In this document: positions 26,643 to 35,005 of the stretch, in pieces
Numbering within the stretch: the first letter of the stretch is position 1
Layout: every line of letters starts with the position of its first letter
Assembly: GCF_900129385.1 (NCBI RefSeq)
Contig: NZ_FQVO01000003.1
Coordinates: 186,001-250,000 of the forward strand
From: Chryseobacterium takakiae
GTDB taxonomy: Bacteria; Bacteroidota; Bacteroidia; Flavobacteriales; Weeksellaceae
Length of the DNA: 64,000 nucleotides
Reading direction: 5' to 3'
The notes under the pieces: generated by a model
The model's input: the letters and a program-made list of their open reading frames with translations, nothing else
Told to the model about the DNA's origin: nothing
Databases searched by the model: none
Position numbers and translations under genes: made by a program

Positions 26643-28229
26643 TTGAAAACAATTAAAAAAATATCTTTTCAGGATATCGTCAGTATTCCGCAATTGATAA
26701 AGGATTTTTTAAATCACAACATTGAAGGTTTTGAAGAGAATACATTTTCTTTACCACACTTTGAAAAGAAAATCCCGGAAAAACAAAACTCTTTCACTTC
26801 AGAGCAAAGAGAAATTCTTGTTGCAGTGTTGCAAAGACAGCTTTCAGGTCTTACGCTTTCTCCAAAGCAAAAGCAAAATCTGGAAGATCTGAAGCTTACA
26901 AATACATTTACCATTACTACAGGGCATCAGCTGAATCTTTTTTCGGGGCCGGTTTTTTTTGTGTATAAAATTTTACAGACCATTAAAACCTGTTCTTATT
27001 TAAAAGATCACTTTCCGGAGTTCAATTTCGTCCCGGTATACTGGATGGCTTCAGAAGATCACGATTTTGCGGAAATCAATCATTTTAAAACCGAAAATAA
27101 CTATTACGAAATCAATGAAAAATCCGGCGGAGCGGTAGGAAGAATTCCTTTAAGTGATACGTTTTTCATTTCAGAATTTGAAAAAGAATTTAAAGATTTT
27201 GTTTTCGGAACCGAATTGATTTTAATGCTGAAGGAAGCCTATAAAGCAGGCAATACTTTAACTCAGGCTATTCAGATGTTGGTCAGTCGACTGTTTTCAG
27301 AATTTGGCTTGCTGATCCTCGACGGAGACTCGACGGAATTGAAAGCACAAATGAAAGAAACATTCAAAGACGAACTTTTGAATTTCAGTTTGTATAAAGA
27401 ATCAAAAGGAAAAATAGATTTCTTAACTGAAAAATACGGTAAAGTTCAGGTCAATCCACGTGAAATCAATCTATTTTATCTTACGGAAACCAGAGACCGA
27501 ATTGATTTTAACGGGAATCAGTATGTTATTGTTGATAAAAATAGAACGTTTACAAAAGAAGGAATTCTGGAAAAACTGGAAAGTAACCCGGAGAAATTCA
27601 GCCCGAATGCATTAATGCGCCCTGTTTATCAGGAAACGATTTTGCCCAATCTTGCTTATATCGGAGGTAATGCTGAAATCATGTACTGGCTGGAACTGAA
27701 AGATTATTTCAAAAAAAATAATCTGCCTTTCCCGCTTCTTATTCCAAGGAATTCCATGTTATTTCTTAACCAAAAAACATTAGGAAAAATTGAAAATCTG
27801 CAATTAAAAATTGAAGATTTTTTTCAGAATTTTACAGTAATTACCAATAATAAGATCTTAGATAATAATGAAATCTTAAGATTGCTGGAAGAAAAAGAAC
27901 TTCAGTTAGCACATCAGTTTGCAGAACTAAAAACAGTTGCGGAAACCACCGAAAAATCTTTCGGAAATATGATAAAAGCGGAAGAGGTGCGGCAGATGAA
28001 ATCTTTTAAAAGAATGAAAAAAAGACTTCTCCATGCCGAAAAAATTAAACAGAAAGAAATGCTTGAAAGGCTAGAAAATCTGTTTCTGGATGTGCATCCT
28101 TCTAAAAACTGGCAGGAAAGAGTATACAATTTCAGTGTCTTTTTTGCAGACCACGGAAACGCATGGCTTGAGACTTGTTTAGAAGAAATGCAAATTGACG
28201 AGTCTAAATTAATAATCCTTGCCATTTAA
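26643..28229 (+). CDS. bshC: Bacillithiol biosynthesis cysteine-adding enzyme BshC
   Basis: Proposed to add cysteine to glucosaminyl-malate in the last step of bacillithiol synthesis; bacillithiol is the low-molecular-weight thiol used by several Bacteroidota. The protein has 528 residues with the family stretches TTGHQLNLFSGPVFF and PVYWMASEDHDFAEINHF, a long helical insertion near residues 385-470 and the C-terminal NFSVFFADHG. The start is TTG at 26643; no ATG occurs before the conserved N-terminal segment, so a TTG start is required. It follows the porin gene by 12 bases. Confidence 0.93.
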   Translation: MKTIKKISFQDIVSIPQLIKDFLNHNIEGFEENTFSLPHFEKKIPEKQNSFTSEQREILVAVLQRQLSGLTLSPKQKQNLEDLKLTNTFTITTGHQLNLFSGPVFFVYKILQTIKTCSYLKDHFPEFNFVPVYWMASEDHDFAEINHFKTENNYYEINEKSGGAVGRIPLSDTFFISEFEKEFKDFVFGTELILMLKEAYKAGNTLTQAIQMLVSRLFSEFGLLILDGDSTELKAQMKETFKDELLNFSLYKESKGKIDFLTEKYGKVQVNPREINLFYLTETRDRIDFNGNQYVIVDKNRTFTKEGILEKLESNPEKFSPNALMRPVYQETILPNLAYIGGNAEIMYWLELKDYFKKNNLPFPLLIPRNSMLFLNQKTLGKIENLQLKIEDFFQNFTVITNNKILDNNEILRLLEEKELQLAHQFAELKTVAETTEKSFGNMIKAEEVRQMKSFKRMKKRLLHAEKIKQKEMLERLENLFLDVHPSKNWQERVYNFSVFFADHGNAWLETCLEEMQIDESKLIILAI

Positions 28230-28266
28230 TTTTAAAGAAGTATTTTTGTAAATATAATGATCCAAT

Positions 28267-30204
28267 ATGATAAAGAGGTTTTTTATTCTGTCCAGTTTAT
28301 GTATGGTTTTGGGGGTGTCTGCTCAGAAATCGCACACCGTTGTAAAAGGCGATACTCCTTATAATATTGCTAAAAAATACGGCCTTACTGTAGACGAATT
28401 GCTGAAGCTTAATCCTTCTGTAAAAGACGGGAAACTGGCAATCGGAGAAGTTTTAACGGTTAAAAACGATAAAGCGGTATCTTCGTCAAAAGTGAATATT
28501 ACTACAAAACCTGCCGCTGGCGGGAAGCTGGGGAAAATTGTCCTACAACCGAAACAGACCATTTACGGAATTACAAAGCAATACAGGATTTCGGAAACGG
28601 ATCTCAGAAAACTCAATCCCGACCTTGAATCTCATATGAAGATCGGTGATGAGATTACTCTGCCTCTTGAAAGTATTAAAAAATATGGAGCCGGCCAGCA
28701 AACTTCAGTGACAGCTTCAACGGCGAAACCCGAGGAAAAGATAGTGGAAATGCCTGCTGTTACAGCTTCCGAGGGAGAATATATTGTTCAGCAGAAGGAT
28801 AATTATTACAAAATTTCAAAACAATTCAATCTTACCAGAGAAGAACTTTTTGCCTTAAATCCGGGACTTGAAGAAAGGGGTCTTAAACCTGGCGATAAAA
28901 TTTCAGTTAAAAAATCAGGAAACGGAAACGAATCCGGTGCAGATGTCTTTGAAGAAATAAAAACTTCAAAAGCAAAAGTAGATTCCGGAAACGAAAGCTC
29001 TTCAAAAAATAACAATACTGCCGCTGATGATTATGTTACCTATACTGTTCAGCAGGGAGATACGGTATTTTCCATTGTCAATAAGTTCGGAATTTCTATT
29101 GATGAATTAATTGCATTAAACCCGGAATTATCAAAAGGATTAAAAGCAGGAATGGTTTTAAAAATCAAAAAGCTTGATCCTGCGTATGTAAAGAAAAATG
29201 GAGATGCATTAAGTGTTGTTGTAATGTTACCTTTCGGGTACAGTACCGGAGAAACACAATACAGAACAATGGCGCTGGATTTCCTTACCGGAGCAAAACT
29301 TGCCATTGAAAGAAATGCGAGAAACGGACAAAAACTGGATGTGAAAATTGTGGACTCCGGAAATGAAGCATCGTTCAGGAATTCATTGACCCAGATCAAC
29401 CCGGATAATACCGACCTCATCATCGGACCGTTCTTTAAATCGAATGTGGTGGACGTTCTTGATTTTACAAAAAACCAAAAAATCCCGATCGTAGCGCCTT
29501 TTGCCAATTCTCCGGAATTATACGGTTACAGCAATCTTATCATCGTTGAAACAAACGATCAAACCTATGCTGATAAAATTGTAGAAGAAGTAAAAGCGGC
29601 TTATTCTGATCAGAAGATATATATTCTTGCTGATGCTAAAAAGGAAAATGCCAATTACATCAAAGCAGGACTTGAAAAAATATTGAAAAATCCAAACGTT
29701 ACCATTGTAAGCTCCGCTTCGGATATCCAGCTGGATCAGAATATGATGACGGGACAATCTGCTCCCGTAATGGCCATTCTTGCAAGTGACAACGATGCGA
29801 CAGGAGAAGCTTTTGCCAACAGGGTTATTGCATTGTCTAAAGAAGTTCAGGGCGTAAAAGCGTTCAGCATGCATTATGTTCCGGCATTTGAGAAAAAAGT
29901 AGATGATCTTGCTCAGGCCAACCTGGTTTATCTCATGGACAGGAAAATCAATACAGATGGAAGTTTTGAAAAAGAAATTCTTGCCGCTTATAAAAGTAAA
30001 TACTGTAAGACACCTCCGAAATATGCCATCATCGGTTTTGACGTCGTTAACGATATGCTGACCCGTGAAAACAAAAAAGGAGAGATTTTTAAACAAATAA
30101 ATAAAGTTCAGACACAGCTGGCTACCAAATTTGAGTTTGTGAAATCAAAAGCAAACGGAGCTTATGTGAATACGGGATATCGTGTCATCAGACTGGTTCC
30201 GTAA
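28267..30204 (+). CDS. LysM-repeat protein with periplasmic-binding-protein-like domain
   Basis: A 645-residue exported protein. After a signal peptide ending in VSAQ there are four LysM modules (about 23-66, 94-138, 168-214 and 257-300), each with the GDT/KQT...Y.I...LNP pattern, which bind peptidoglycan. From about residue 315 (LSVVVMLPFG) to the end is a domain resembling the leucine/amino-acid receptor fold (type 1 periplasmic-binding). Such proteins are common and uncharacterised in Flavobacteriia; a wall-attached sensor or scaffold is plausible. It lies between bshC and fabD. Confidence 0.85.
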   Translation: MIKRFFILSSLCMVLGVSAQKSHTVVKGDTPYNIAKKYGLTVDELLKLNPSVKDGKLAIGEVLTVKNDKAVSSSKVNITTKPAAGGKLGKIVLQPKQTIYGITKQYRISETDLRKLNPDLESHMKIGDEITLPLESIKKYGAGQQTSVTASTAKPEEKIVEMPAVTASEGEYIVQQKDNYYKISKQFNLTREELFALNPGLEERGLKPGDKISVKKSGNGNESGADVFEEIKTSKAKVDSGNESSSKNNNTAADDYVTYTVQQGDTVFSIVNKFGISIDELIALNPELSKGLKAGMVLKIKKLDPAYVKKNGDALSVVVMLPFGYSTGETQYRTMALDFLTGAKLAIERNARNGQKLDVKIVDSGNEASFRNSLTQINPDNTDLIIGPFFKSNVVDVLDFTKNQKIPIVAPFANSPELYGYSNLIIVETNDQTYADKIVEEVKAAYSDQKIYILADAKKENANYIKAGLEKILKNPNVTIVSSASDIQLDQNMMTGQSAPVMAILASDNDATGEAFANRVIALSKEVQGVKAFSMHYVPAFEKKVDDLAQANLVYLMDRKINTDGSFEKEILAAYKSKYCKTPPKYAIIGFDVVNDMLTRENKKGEIFKQINKVQTQLATKFEFVKSKANGAYVNTGYRVIRLVP

Positions 30205-30245
30205 ATCATCTGATTACTTCTGGAGAATATTATTAACATTATATT

Positions 30246-30253
30246 TATATTTG
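30246..30253 (+). promoter_or_regulatory. -7 box upstream of fabD
   Basis: TATATTTG, an exact Bacteroidota -7 box, 21 bases before the fabD ATG. The -33 element is not clear. Confidence 0.5.
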
Positions 30254-30274
30254 CAAAAATATTTAAATTAATAG

Positions 30275-31150
30275 ATGAAAGCACTTGTGTTTCCCGGGCA
30301 GGGTTCTCAGTTCGTAGGAATGGGAAAAGAATTGTATGATTCTAGAAAAGACATCAAAGATCTGATGGAATCTGCCAACGAAATTTTAGGATTCGATATC
30401 CTTTCTATCATGTTCAGCGGAACGGATGATGATCTTAAGAAAACCGAAGTTACCCAACCCTCAATTTTTATACATTCGGTGGCTGCATTAAAAGCAGTGA
30501 ACGGTCTTGGAGCTGAAATGGTTGCAGGGCATTCATTAGGAGAGTTTTCTGCATTGGTTGCCAATGGTGTTTTATCTTTTGACGACGGGCTGAAACTGGT
30601 TTCTGAAAGAGCAAAAGCCATGCAGGCAGCTTGTGATGCCAACCCGAGTTCTATGGCTGCAATCCTTGGCCTTGAAGATGCAAAAGTGGAAGAAATATGC
30701 TCCCAGATTAACGGAATCGTTGTGCCTGCTAATTACAATTGCCCTGGGCAGTTGGTGATCTCAGGTGAAACAGCAGCCGTTGAAGAAGCATGTGCAAAAT
30801 TAAAAGAAGCAGGAGCAAAAAGAGCACTGGTATTGCCTGTAAACGGAGCTTTCCACTCTCCTTTGATGCAGCCTGCACAAGAAAGGCTTGCTGCTGCCAT
30901 TGAGCAGACTAAGTTCAGAAAAGCCACCATTCCGGTGTACCAGAATATTACCACAACAGCAGTTTCTGATCCGGATGAAATTAAGAAAAATCTGATTGCA
31001 CAGCTTACCGGTCCTGTAAAATGGACACAGTCAGTACAGCATATGATTAAAGACGGCGCTACCAATTTCGTGGAAGTAGGACCTGGAAAAACGTTACAGG
31101 GACTGATCAAAAAAATTGACAGTACTGTTGACGCGGCGTCTGCAATCTAA
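30275..31150 (+). CDS. fabD: Malonyl-CoA:ACP transacylase
   Basis: Transfers malonyl groups from CoA to acyl carrier protein to feed fatty acid synthesis in the cytoplasm. It has 291 residues, usual for the family. The oxyanion/nucleophile motifs are PGQGSQFVGM (7-16) and GHSLGE with nucleophile S87 (85-90); the catalytic histidine is H194 in NGAFHSPLM. Its own -7 box precedes it, and a GHMP kinase gene follows after 11 bases. Confidence 0.96.
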   Translation: MKALVFPGQGSQFVGMGKELYDSRKDIKDLMESANEILGFDILSIMFSGTDDDLKKTEVTQPSIFIHSVAALKAVNGLGAEMVAGHSLGEFSALVANGVLSFDDGLKLVSERAKAMQAACDANPSSMAAILGLEDAKVEEICSQINGIVVPANYNCPGQLVISGETAAVEEACAKLKEAGAKRALVLPVNGAFHSPLMQPAQERLAAAIEQTKFRKATIPVYQNITTTAVSDPDEIKKNLIAQLTGPVKWTQSVQHMIKDGATNFVEVGPGKTLQGLIKKIDSTVDAASAI

Positions 31151-31161
31151 AATTTACAATC

Positions 31162-32067
31162 ATGGGCGAGATATTTTCACCGGGAAAGCTGATGCTTACT
31201 TCAGAATATTTCGCAATGGACGGAGCTCTTGTCTTAGCGGTACCTACCAGGCTGGGACAAGAGTTTTCTTTTAAAGAAGAGCTAGACGGAAAATCTCTTA
31301 TTTTCTGGGAAGCATATCATCAGAACAGACATTGGTTAAAAGCTGTCATCGATTATAAAAGCTGGCAGATTGTGGAAACCAATATTCCCGCAAGCGCTAA
31401 ATTCATTTTAAAAACACTAAAAAATGTTCAGTTGCTTTCCCAAACTAAATTTAAAAGCAATTATACCTATTACCTTACCACCAATCTTCAGTTTCCCGCA
31501 GATTACGGATTGGGGAGCAGTTCTACCTTAATGAATAATCTTGCCGAATGGGCAGATATTGATCCCTTCTATTTAAATACGATAAGTCTCGGTGGCAGCG
31601 GATACGATATTGCGGTAGCAAAAGAGAAATCTGCCGTACTTTATCAGAGTAAACCAGAGATAAAATATGAAAAGGTAGATTTCAATCCACCATTCAAAAA
31701 TGAACTGATATTTATTCACCTAAATCAGAAGCAGGACAGCCGGGAAGGAATCAATTTATACAGGTCGAAAAATAAGTCCCAAAAATTGGTTGATGAATTT
31801 TCGGATCTCACAAGAAAAATTTTGTTATGCAGAGAATTGGAAAATTTTTCTGAACTAATGTTGATTCATGAGCAAAAAATATCAAATTTTATTGAAATTC
31901 CTGCAGTTAAGGCCCGTTTTTTCGCAGATTGTCCTGTTTTTGTTAAAAGTTTGGGCGCATGGGGCGGAGATTTTGTCATGAGCTCAAAATTTGATGGCTT
32001 TAAGGACTATTTTTGGGGAAAAGATTTTAACACAATTTTAGAATGGAAGGATATAATTGATTTATAA
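31162..32067 (+). CDS. GYDIA-type GHMP kinase
   Basis: A 301-residue small-molecule kinase of the GHMP superfamily. The N-terminal SPGKLMLTSEYFAMDGALVL matches the mevalonate/homoserine kinase entry motif, the phosphate-binding loop reads DYGLGSSSTL, and the subgroup marker is GGSGYDIAVAKEKSA. In Bacteroidota this subgroup is often annotated near isoprenoid or lipid genes, but its substrate is not established. It follows fabD by 11 bases, suggesting co-transcription and a lipid-related role, which is inference. Confidence 0.8.
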   Translation: MGEIFSPGKLMLTSEYFAMDGALVLAVPTRLGQEFSFKEELDGKSLIFWEAYHQNRHWLKAVIDYKSWQIVETNIPASAKFILKTLKNVQLLSQTKFKSNYTYYLTTNLQFPADYGLGSSSTLMNNLAEWADIDPFYLNTISLGGSGYDIAVAKEKSAVLYQSKPEIKYEKVDFNPPFKNELIFIHLNQKQDSREGINLYRSKNKSQKLVDEFSDLTRKILLCRELENFSELMLIHEQKISNFIEIPAVKARFFADCPVFVKSLGAWGGDFVMSSKFDGFKDYFWGKDFNTILEWKDIIDL

Positions 32068-32151
32068 TCAGTGAATTATAAACTTGTTTTTTTATTTGCT
32101 ATTTTGACTTATATCATTATATTTAAACCACTTTTAACAATTAATTAATAT

Positions 32152-32159
32152 TAATTTTG
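32152..32159 (+). promoter_or_regulatory. -7 box upstream of pckA
   Basis: TAATTTTG matches TAnnTTTG and lies 35 bases before the pckA ATG. No exact -33 TTTG is seen. Confidence 0.4.
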
Positions 32160-32194
32160 TTAGACCCAAAAAAGAAATAGAAAATATAAGTAAA

Positions 32195-33814
32195 ATGAAA
32201 AACGCTAAAATCATCCAGGATTTAGAAAAATTAGGGATTAAAGGAAACTATGAAGTCGTTTATAATCCTTCTTACGAAGAATTGTATCAGGCGGAAGTTT
32301 CTCCTGAAAATCAGGGCTTTGAGAAAGCTGAGCTTACGGAATCTGGTGCAGTATCAGTAAAAACAGGAATTTTCACAGGTCGTTCACCTAAAGACAGATA
32401 TATTGTTCAGGATGATGTTACGAAAGATACAATTTTCTGGGATGGTAAAGTAAACCTGCCAACAACACCGGAAATTTTCCAGTCTTGTAAAGAATTGGTG
32501 CTCGATCAGCTTTCAACCTCCAAAAAAGTCTATGTGGTGGATGCTTTTTGCGGTACCAATACAGATACCAGGCTAAAAGTGAGATTCATTATGGAAGTAG
32601 CTTGGCAGGCGCATTTCGTTACGAATATGTTCATCCGTCCTTCTCATTATGAACTGCAAAACTTCGGAGAACCGGATTTCACGGTAATCAACGGATCGAA
32701 AACAACAAACCCGAATTGGGAAGAGCAAGGGTTACATTCTGAAAACTTTATCATGTTTAACCTTACCGAAAAACTTCAGATCATCGGAGGAACCTGGTAT
32801 GGCGGCGAGATGAAAAAGGGAATGTTTGCCATGATGAATTACTATCTTCCGTTAAAAGGAATGGCTTCTATGCACTGCTCTGCAAACGTAGGTGAAGAAG
32901 GAGACGTAGCCCTTTTCTTCGGACTTTCAGGGACAGGGAAAACAACGTTATCTGCTGATCCGAAAAGATACCTTATCGGAGATGATGAGCACGGCTGGGA
33001 CAACAATGGCGTTTTCAACTATGAAGGCGGTTGTTATGCAAAAGTGATTGACCTTTCTGAAGAAAAGGAACCGGATATTTTTGCGGCTATTAAAAGAGAT
33101 GCACTTCTTGAGAATGTAGTGGTGAACAACGGTATTTCAGATTATACGGATAATTCTATTACGGAAAATACAAGAGTATCATATCCTATATACCATATCA
33201 ATAAGATTGTTTTGCCTTCAAAAGCAGGACATGCCAGTAAAATCGTTTATCTTTCTGCTGATGCGTTTGGAGTATTGCCTCCGGTTTCAGTATTGGATGA
33301 AGATCAGGCACAGTACCATTTCCTTTGCGGGTATACCTCAAAATTAGCCGGGACGGAAAGAGGAATTACAGAACCGGAACCATCATTCTCACCGGCATTC
33401 GGAGAAGCGTTCTTAACATTGCATCCTACCATGTATTCTAAAACGCTCATCGGGAAAATGAAAGAACACGGTGCTAAAGCTTATCTGGTAAACACAGGAT
33501 GGAACGGAACCGGAAAAAGAATCTCCCTAAAAGATACAAGAGCAATTATTGATGCCATTATCGATGGTTCCATCGAAGATGCTCCAAAGACAAGAATCCC
33601 GATTATGAACCTGGAAGTGCCTACATCATTGCCAAATGTTTCCGAGGGAATCCTTGACCCGAGAGATACTTACAGCAATGTTGAAGAATGGGAAGAAAAA
33701 GCAAAAGATCTTGCTGCAAAATACATCAAAAACTTTGAACAATACTGCAATTCTGAAGAAGCTAAAAAATTAGTCACTTCAGGTCCTCAGTTGCAGACAC
33801 AAACAATTAAATAA
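32195..33814 (+). CDS. pckA: Phosphoenolpyruvate carboxykinase (ATP)
   Basis: Converts oxaloacetate and ATP to phosphoenolpyruvate, the entry to gluconeogenesis. It has 539 residues with substrate motif TGRSPKDRY (61-69), P-loop GLSGTGKTT (243-251), metal-binding DDEHGWD (263-269) and the adenine-binding INTGWNGT-like VNTGWNGTG. It stands alone, with its own -7 box and terminator. Fully conventional. Confidence 0.97.
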   Translation: MKNAKIIQDLEKLGIKGNYEVVYNPSYEELYQAEVSPENQGFEKAELTESGAVSVKTGIFTGRSPKDRYIVQDDVTKDTIFWDGKVNLPTTPEIFQSCKELVLDQLSTSKKVYVVDAFCGTNTDTRLKVRFIMEVAWQAHFVTNMFIRPSHYELQNFGEPDFTVINGSKTTNPNWEEQGLHSENFIMFNLTEKLQIIGGTWYGGEMKKGMFAMMNYYLPLKGMASMHCSANVGEEGDVALFFGLSGTGKTTLSADPKRYLIGDDEHGWDNNGVFNYEGGCYAKVIDLSEEKEPDIFAAIKRDALLENVVVNNGISDYTDNSITENTRVSYPIYHINKIVLPSKAGHASKIVYLSADAFGVLPPVSVLDEDQAQYHFLCGYTSKLAGTERGITEPEPSFSPAFGEAFLTLHPTMYSKTLIGKMKEHGAKAYLVNTGWNGTGKRISLKDTRAIIDAIIDGSIEDAPKTRIPIMNLEVPTSLPNVSEGILDPRDTYSNVEEWEEKAKDLAAKYIKNFEQYCNSEEAKKLVTSGPQLQTQTIK

Positions 33815-33821
33815 ATGTAAA

Positions 33822-33851
33822 AATCCTCATCAAACGATGAGGATTTTTTTA
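33822..33851 (+). terminator. Terminator after pckA
   Basis: AATCCTCATC (33822-33831) pairs perfectly with GATGAGGATT (33836-33845) around AAAC, followed by a T-run. Confidence 0.9.
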
Positions 33852-33908
33852 TTTGTAAATACTTAGGCGTTAAAACTCATATTAAATAACACATTTAGTA
33901 TCAGAGTA

Positions 33909-33936
33909 TGTCATGCTGAGCCTGTCAACGCATCTT
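33909..33936. repeat. Fragment resembling a dispersed intergenic element
   Basis: TGTCATGCTGAGCCTGTC followed by AACGCATCTT resembles a short phrase found repeatedly between genes in Bacteroidota. Only one copy lies in this window, so the assignment rests on recall and needs a genome search. Confidence 0.35.
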
Positions 33937-33947
33937 CATTTTTTTAA

Positions 33948-34355
33948 TCATTTTAAACTTAAAATGGCCAGTCTATATCCGTCCATTCCGAAACCTGACA
34001 GTACCGCATCGGTATTAGCGGCTGTTACAGATTTTTGCCGGAATTCTTCCCTTTTATAAATATTGCTGATGTGGACTTCCACTTTGGGCTGCTGAATATT
34101 TTTTAAGCAATCCGCAATCGCATAAGAATAATGCGTAAAAGCTCCCGGATTAATCACCAATGCATCAAAATCATCTTCCTGAAGCCTGTTGATAAGTTCT
34201 CCTTCAATATTCGACTGGTAATATTCTATTTCGTAAGCTGTAAATTCTGACCTTAATTTTTCCAAAAAAACATCCATAGTTGTGGTTCCGTAAATTTCGG
34301 GTTCACGGGTTCCCAACAAATTCAGGTTCGGGCCATTGACAATTAAAACTTTCAT
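33948..34355 (-). CDS. aroQ: Type II 3-dehydroquinate dehydratase
   Basis: Dehydrates 3-dehydroquinate to 3-dehydroshikimate in aromatic amino acid synthesis. At 135 residues it is slightly short but complete, with NGPNLNLLG and the catalytic tyrosine in EIYG near residue 22, the INPGAFTHYSYAI loop and catalytic histidine in VEVHISN. It is a single gene on the minus strand, convergent with pckA. Confidence 0.95.
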   Translation of the reverse strand: MKVLIVNGPNLNLLGTREPEIYGTTTMDVFLEKLRSEFTAYEIEYYQSNIEGELINRLQEDDFDALVINPGAFTHYSYAIADCLKNIQQPKVEVHISNIYKREEFRQKSVTAANTDAVLSGFGMDGYRLAILSLK

Positions 34356-34543
34356 GTTATAAAATTAAAGGTTTTTACAGTAAGATCTGATAACTGAGCT
34401 TATTTTTTTAACAAAATATCTAATACCATTTGCAGGGAAAGACATACAAAATGATCCTATTATCTATTTTAAAACCATTAACTTTGATAATCAATTCTGT
34501 AAATGACGTCCATTACAGGCTATAGATAAAATGATTCAGCACC

Positions 34544-34963
34544 ATGAGAAAAGATATCGAAAACAAATTGATAGACAAAAACACAAAGCCTACCAGCATG
34601 AGAATCCTGGTGTATGATTTTTTGAGTTCTCAGGAGGCTGCTTTATCATTATCTGAAATTGAAAATTATTTTGAAAGCGCAGATCGCACCACCATTTACA
34701 GAACATTGAAAACATTCGAAGAAAAAGGAATTGTCCACAGCATTCAGGAAAATACCACTACCAAATATAAACTCTGTCACGACGGATGTAACGAAAATAC
34801 ACACAAAGACTGGCATCTTCACTTCTACTGTAAAATCTGTAAACAGACCACCTGCAAAGAAGATATTTCTTTTCCTGAAAATCTTCAAACCAATTTCAGG
34901 ATCGATGAAATAAGGCTGTTTGCCAAAGGAATCTGTGAGGGCTGCATGGAAAGTTTGCAATAG
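34544..34963 (+). CDS. Fur-family metal-responsive transcriptional regulator
   Basis: A 139-residue repressor with an N-terminal winged helix whose recognition region reads DRTTIYRTLKTFEEKGIV, then a dimerisation domain with metal sites: CHDGCNENTHKDWHLHFYC, CKICKQTTC and the C-terminal GICEGC. The double CxxC pair is the structural zinc site of the family. It lies 42 bases upstream of a Zn/Cd-type P-type ATPase gene, which suggests that it senses the exported metal; whether it is Fur, Zur or another subtype cannot be decided from sequence alone. It is also a candidate reader of the Fur-like palindromes upstream of the susC genes. Confidence 0.88.
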   Translation: MRKDIENKLIDKNTKPTSMRILVYDFLSSQEAALSLSEIENYFESADRTTIYRTLKTFEEKGIVHSIQENTTTKYKLCHDGCNENTHKDWHLHFYCKICKQTTCKEDISFPENLQTNFRIDEIRLFAKGICEGCMESLQ

Positions 34964-35005
34964 TGTTGCACTGGTTTTGTCTGTATTTTTGAAAAAAAAT
35001 TAGTT

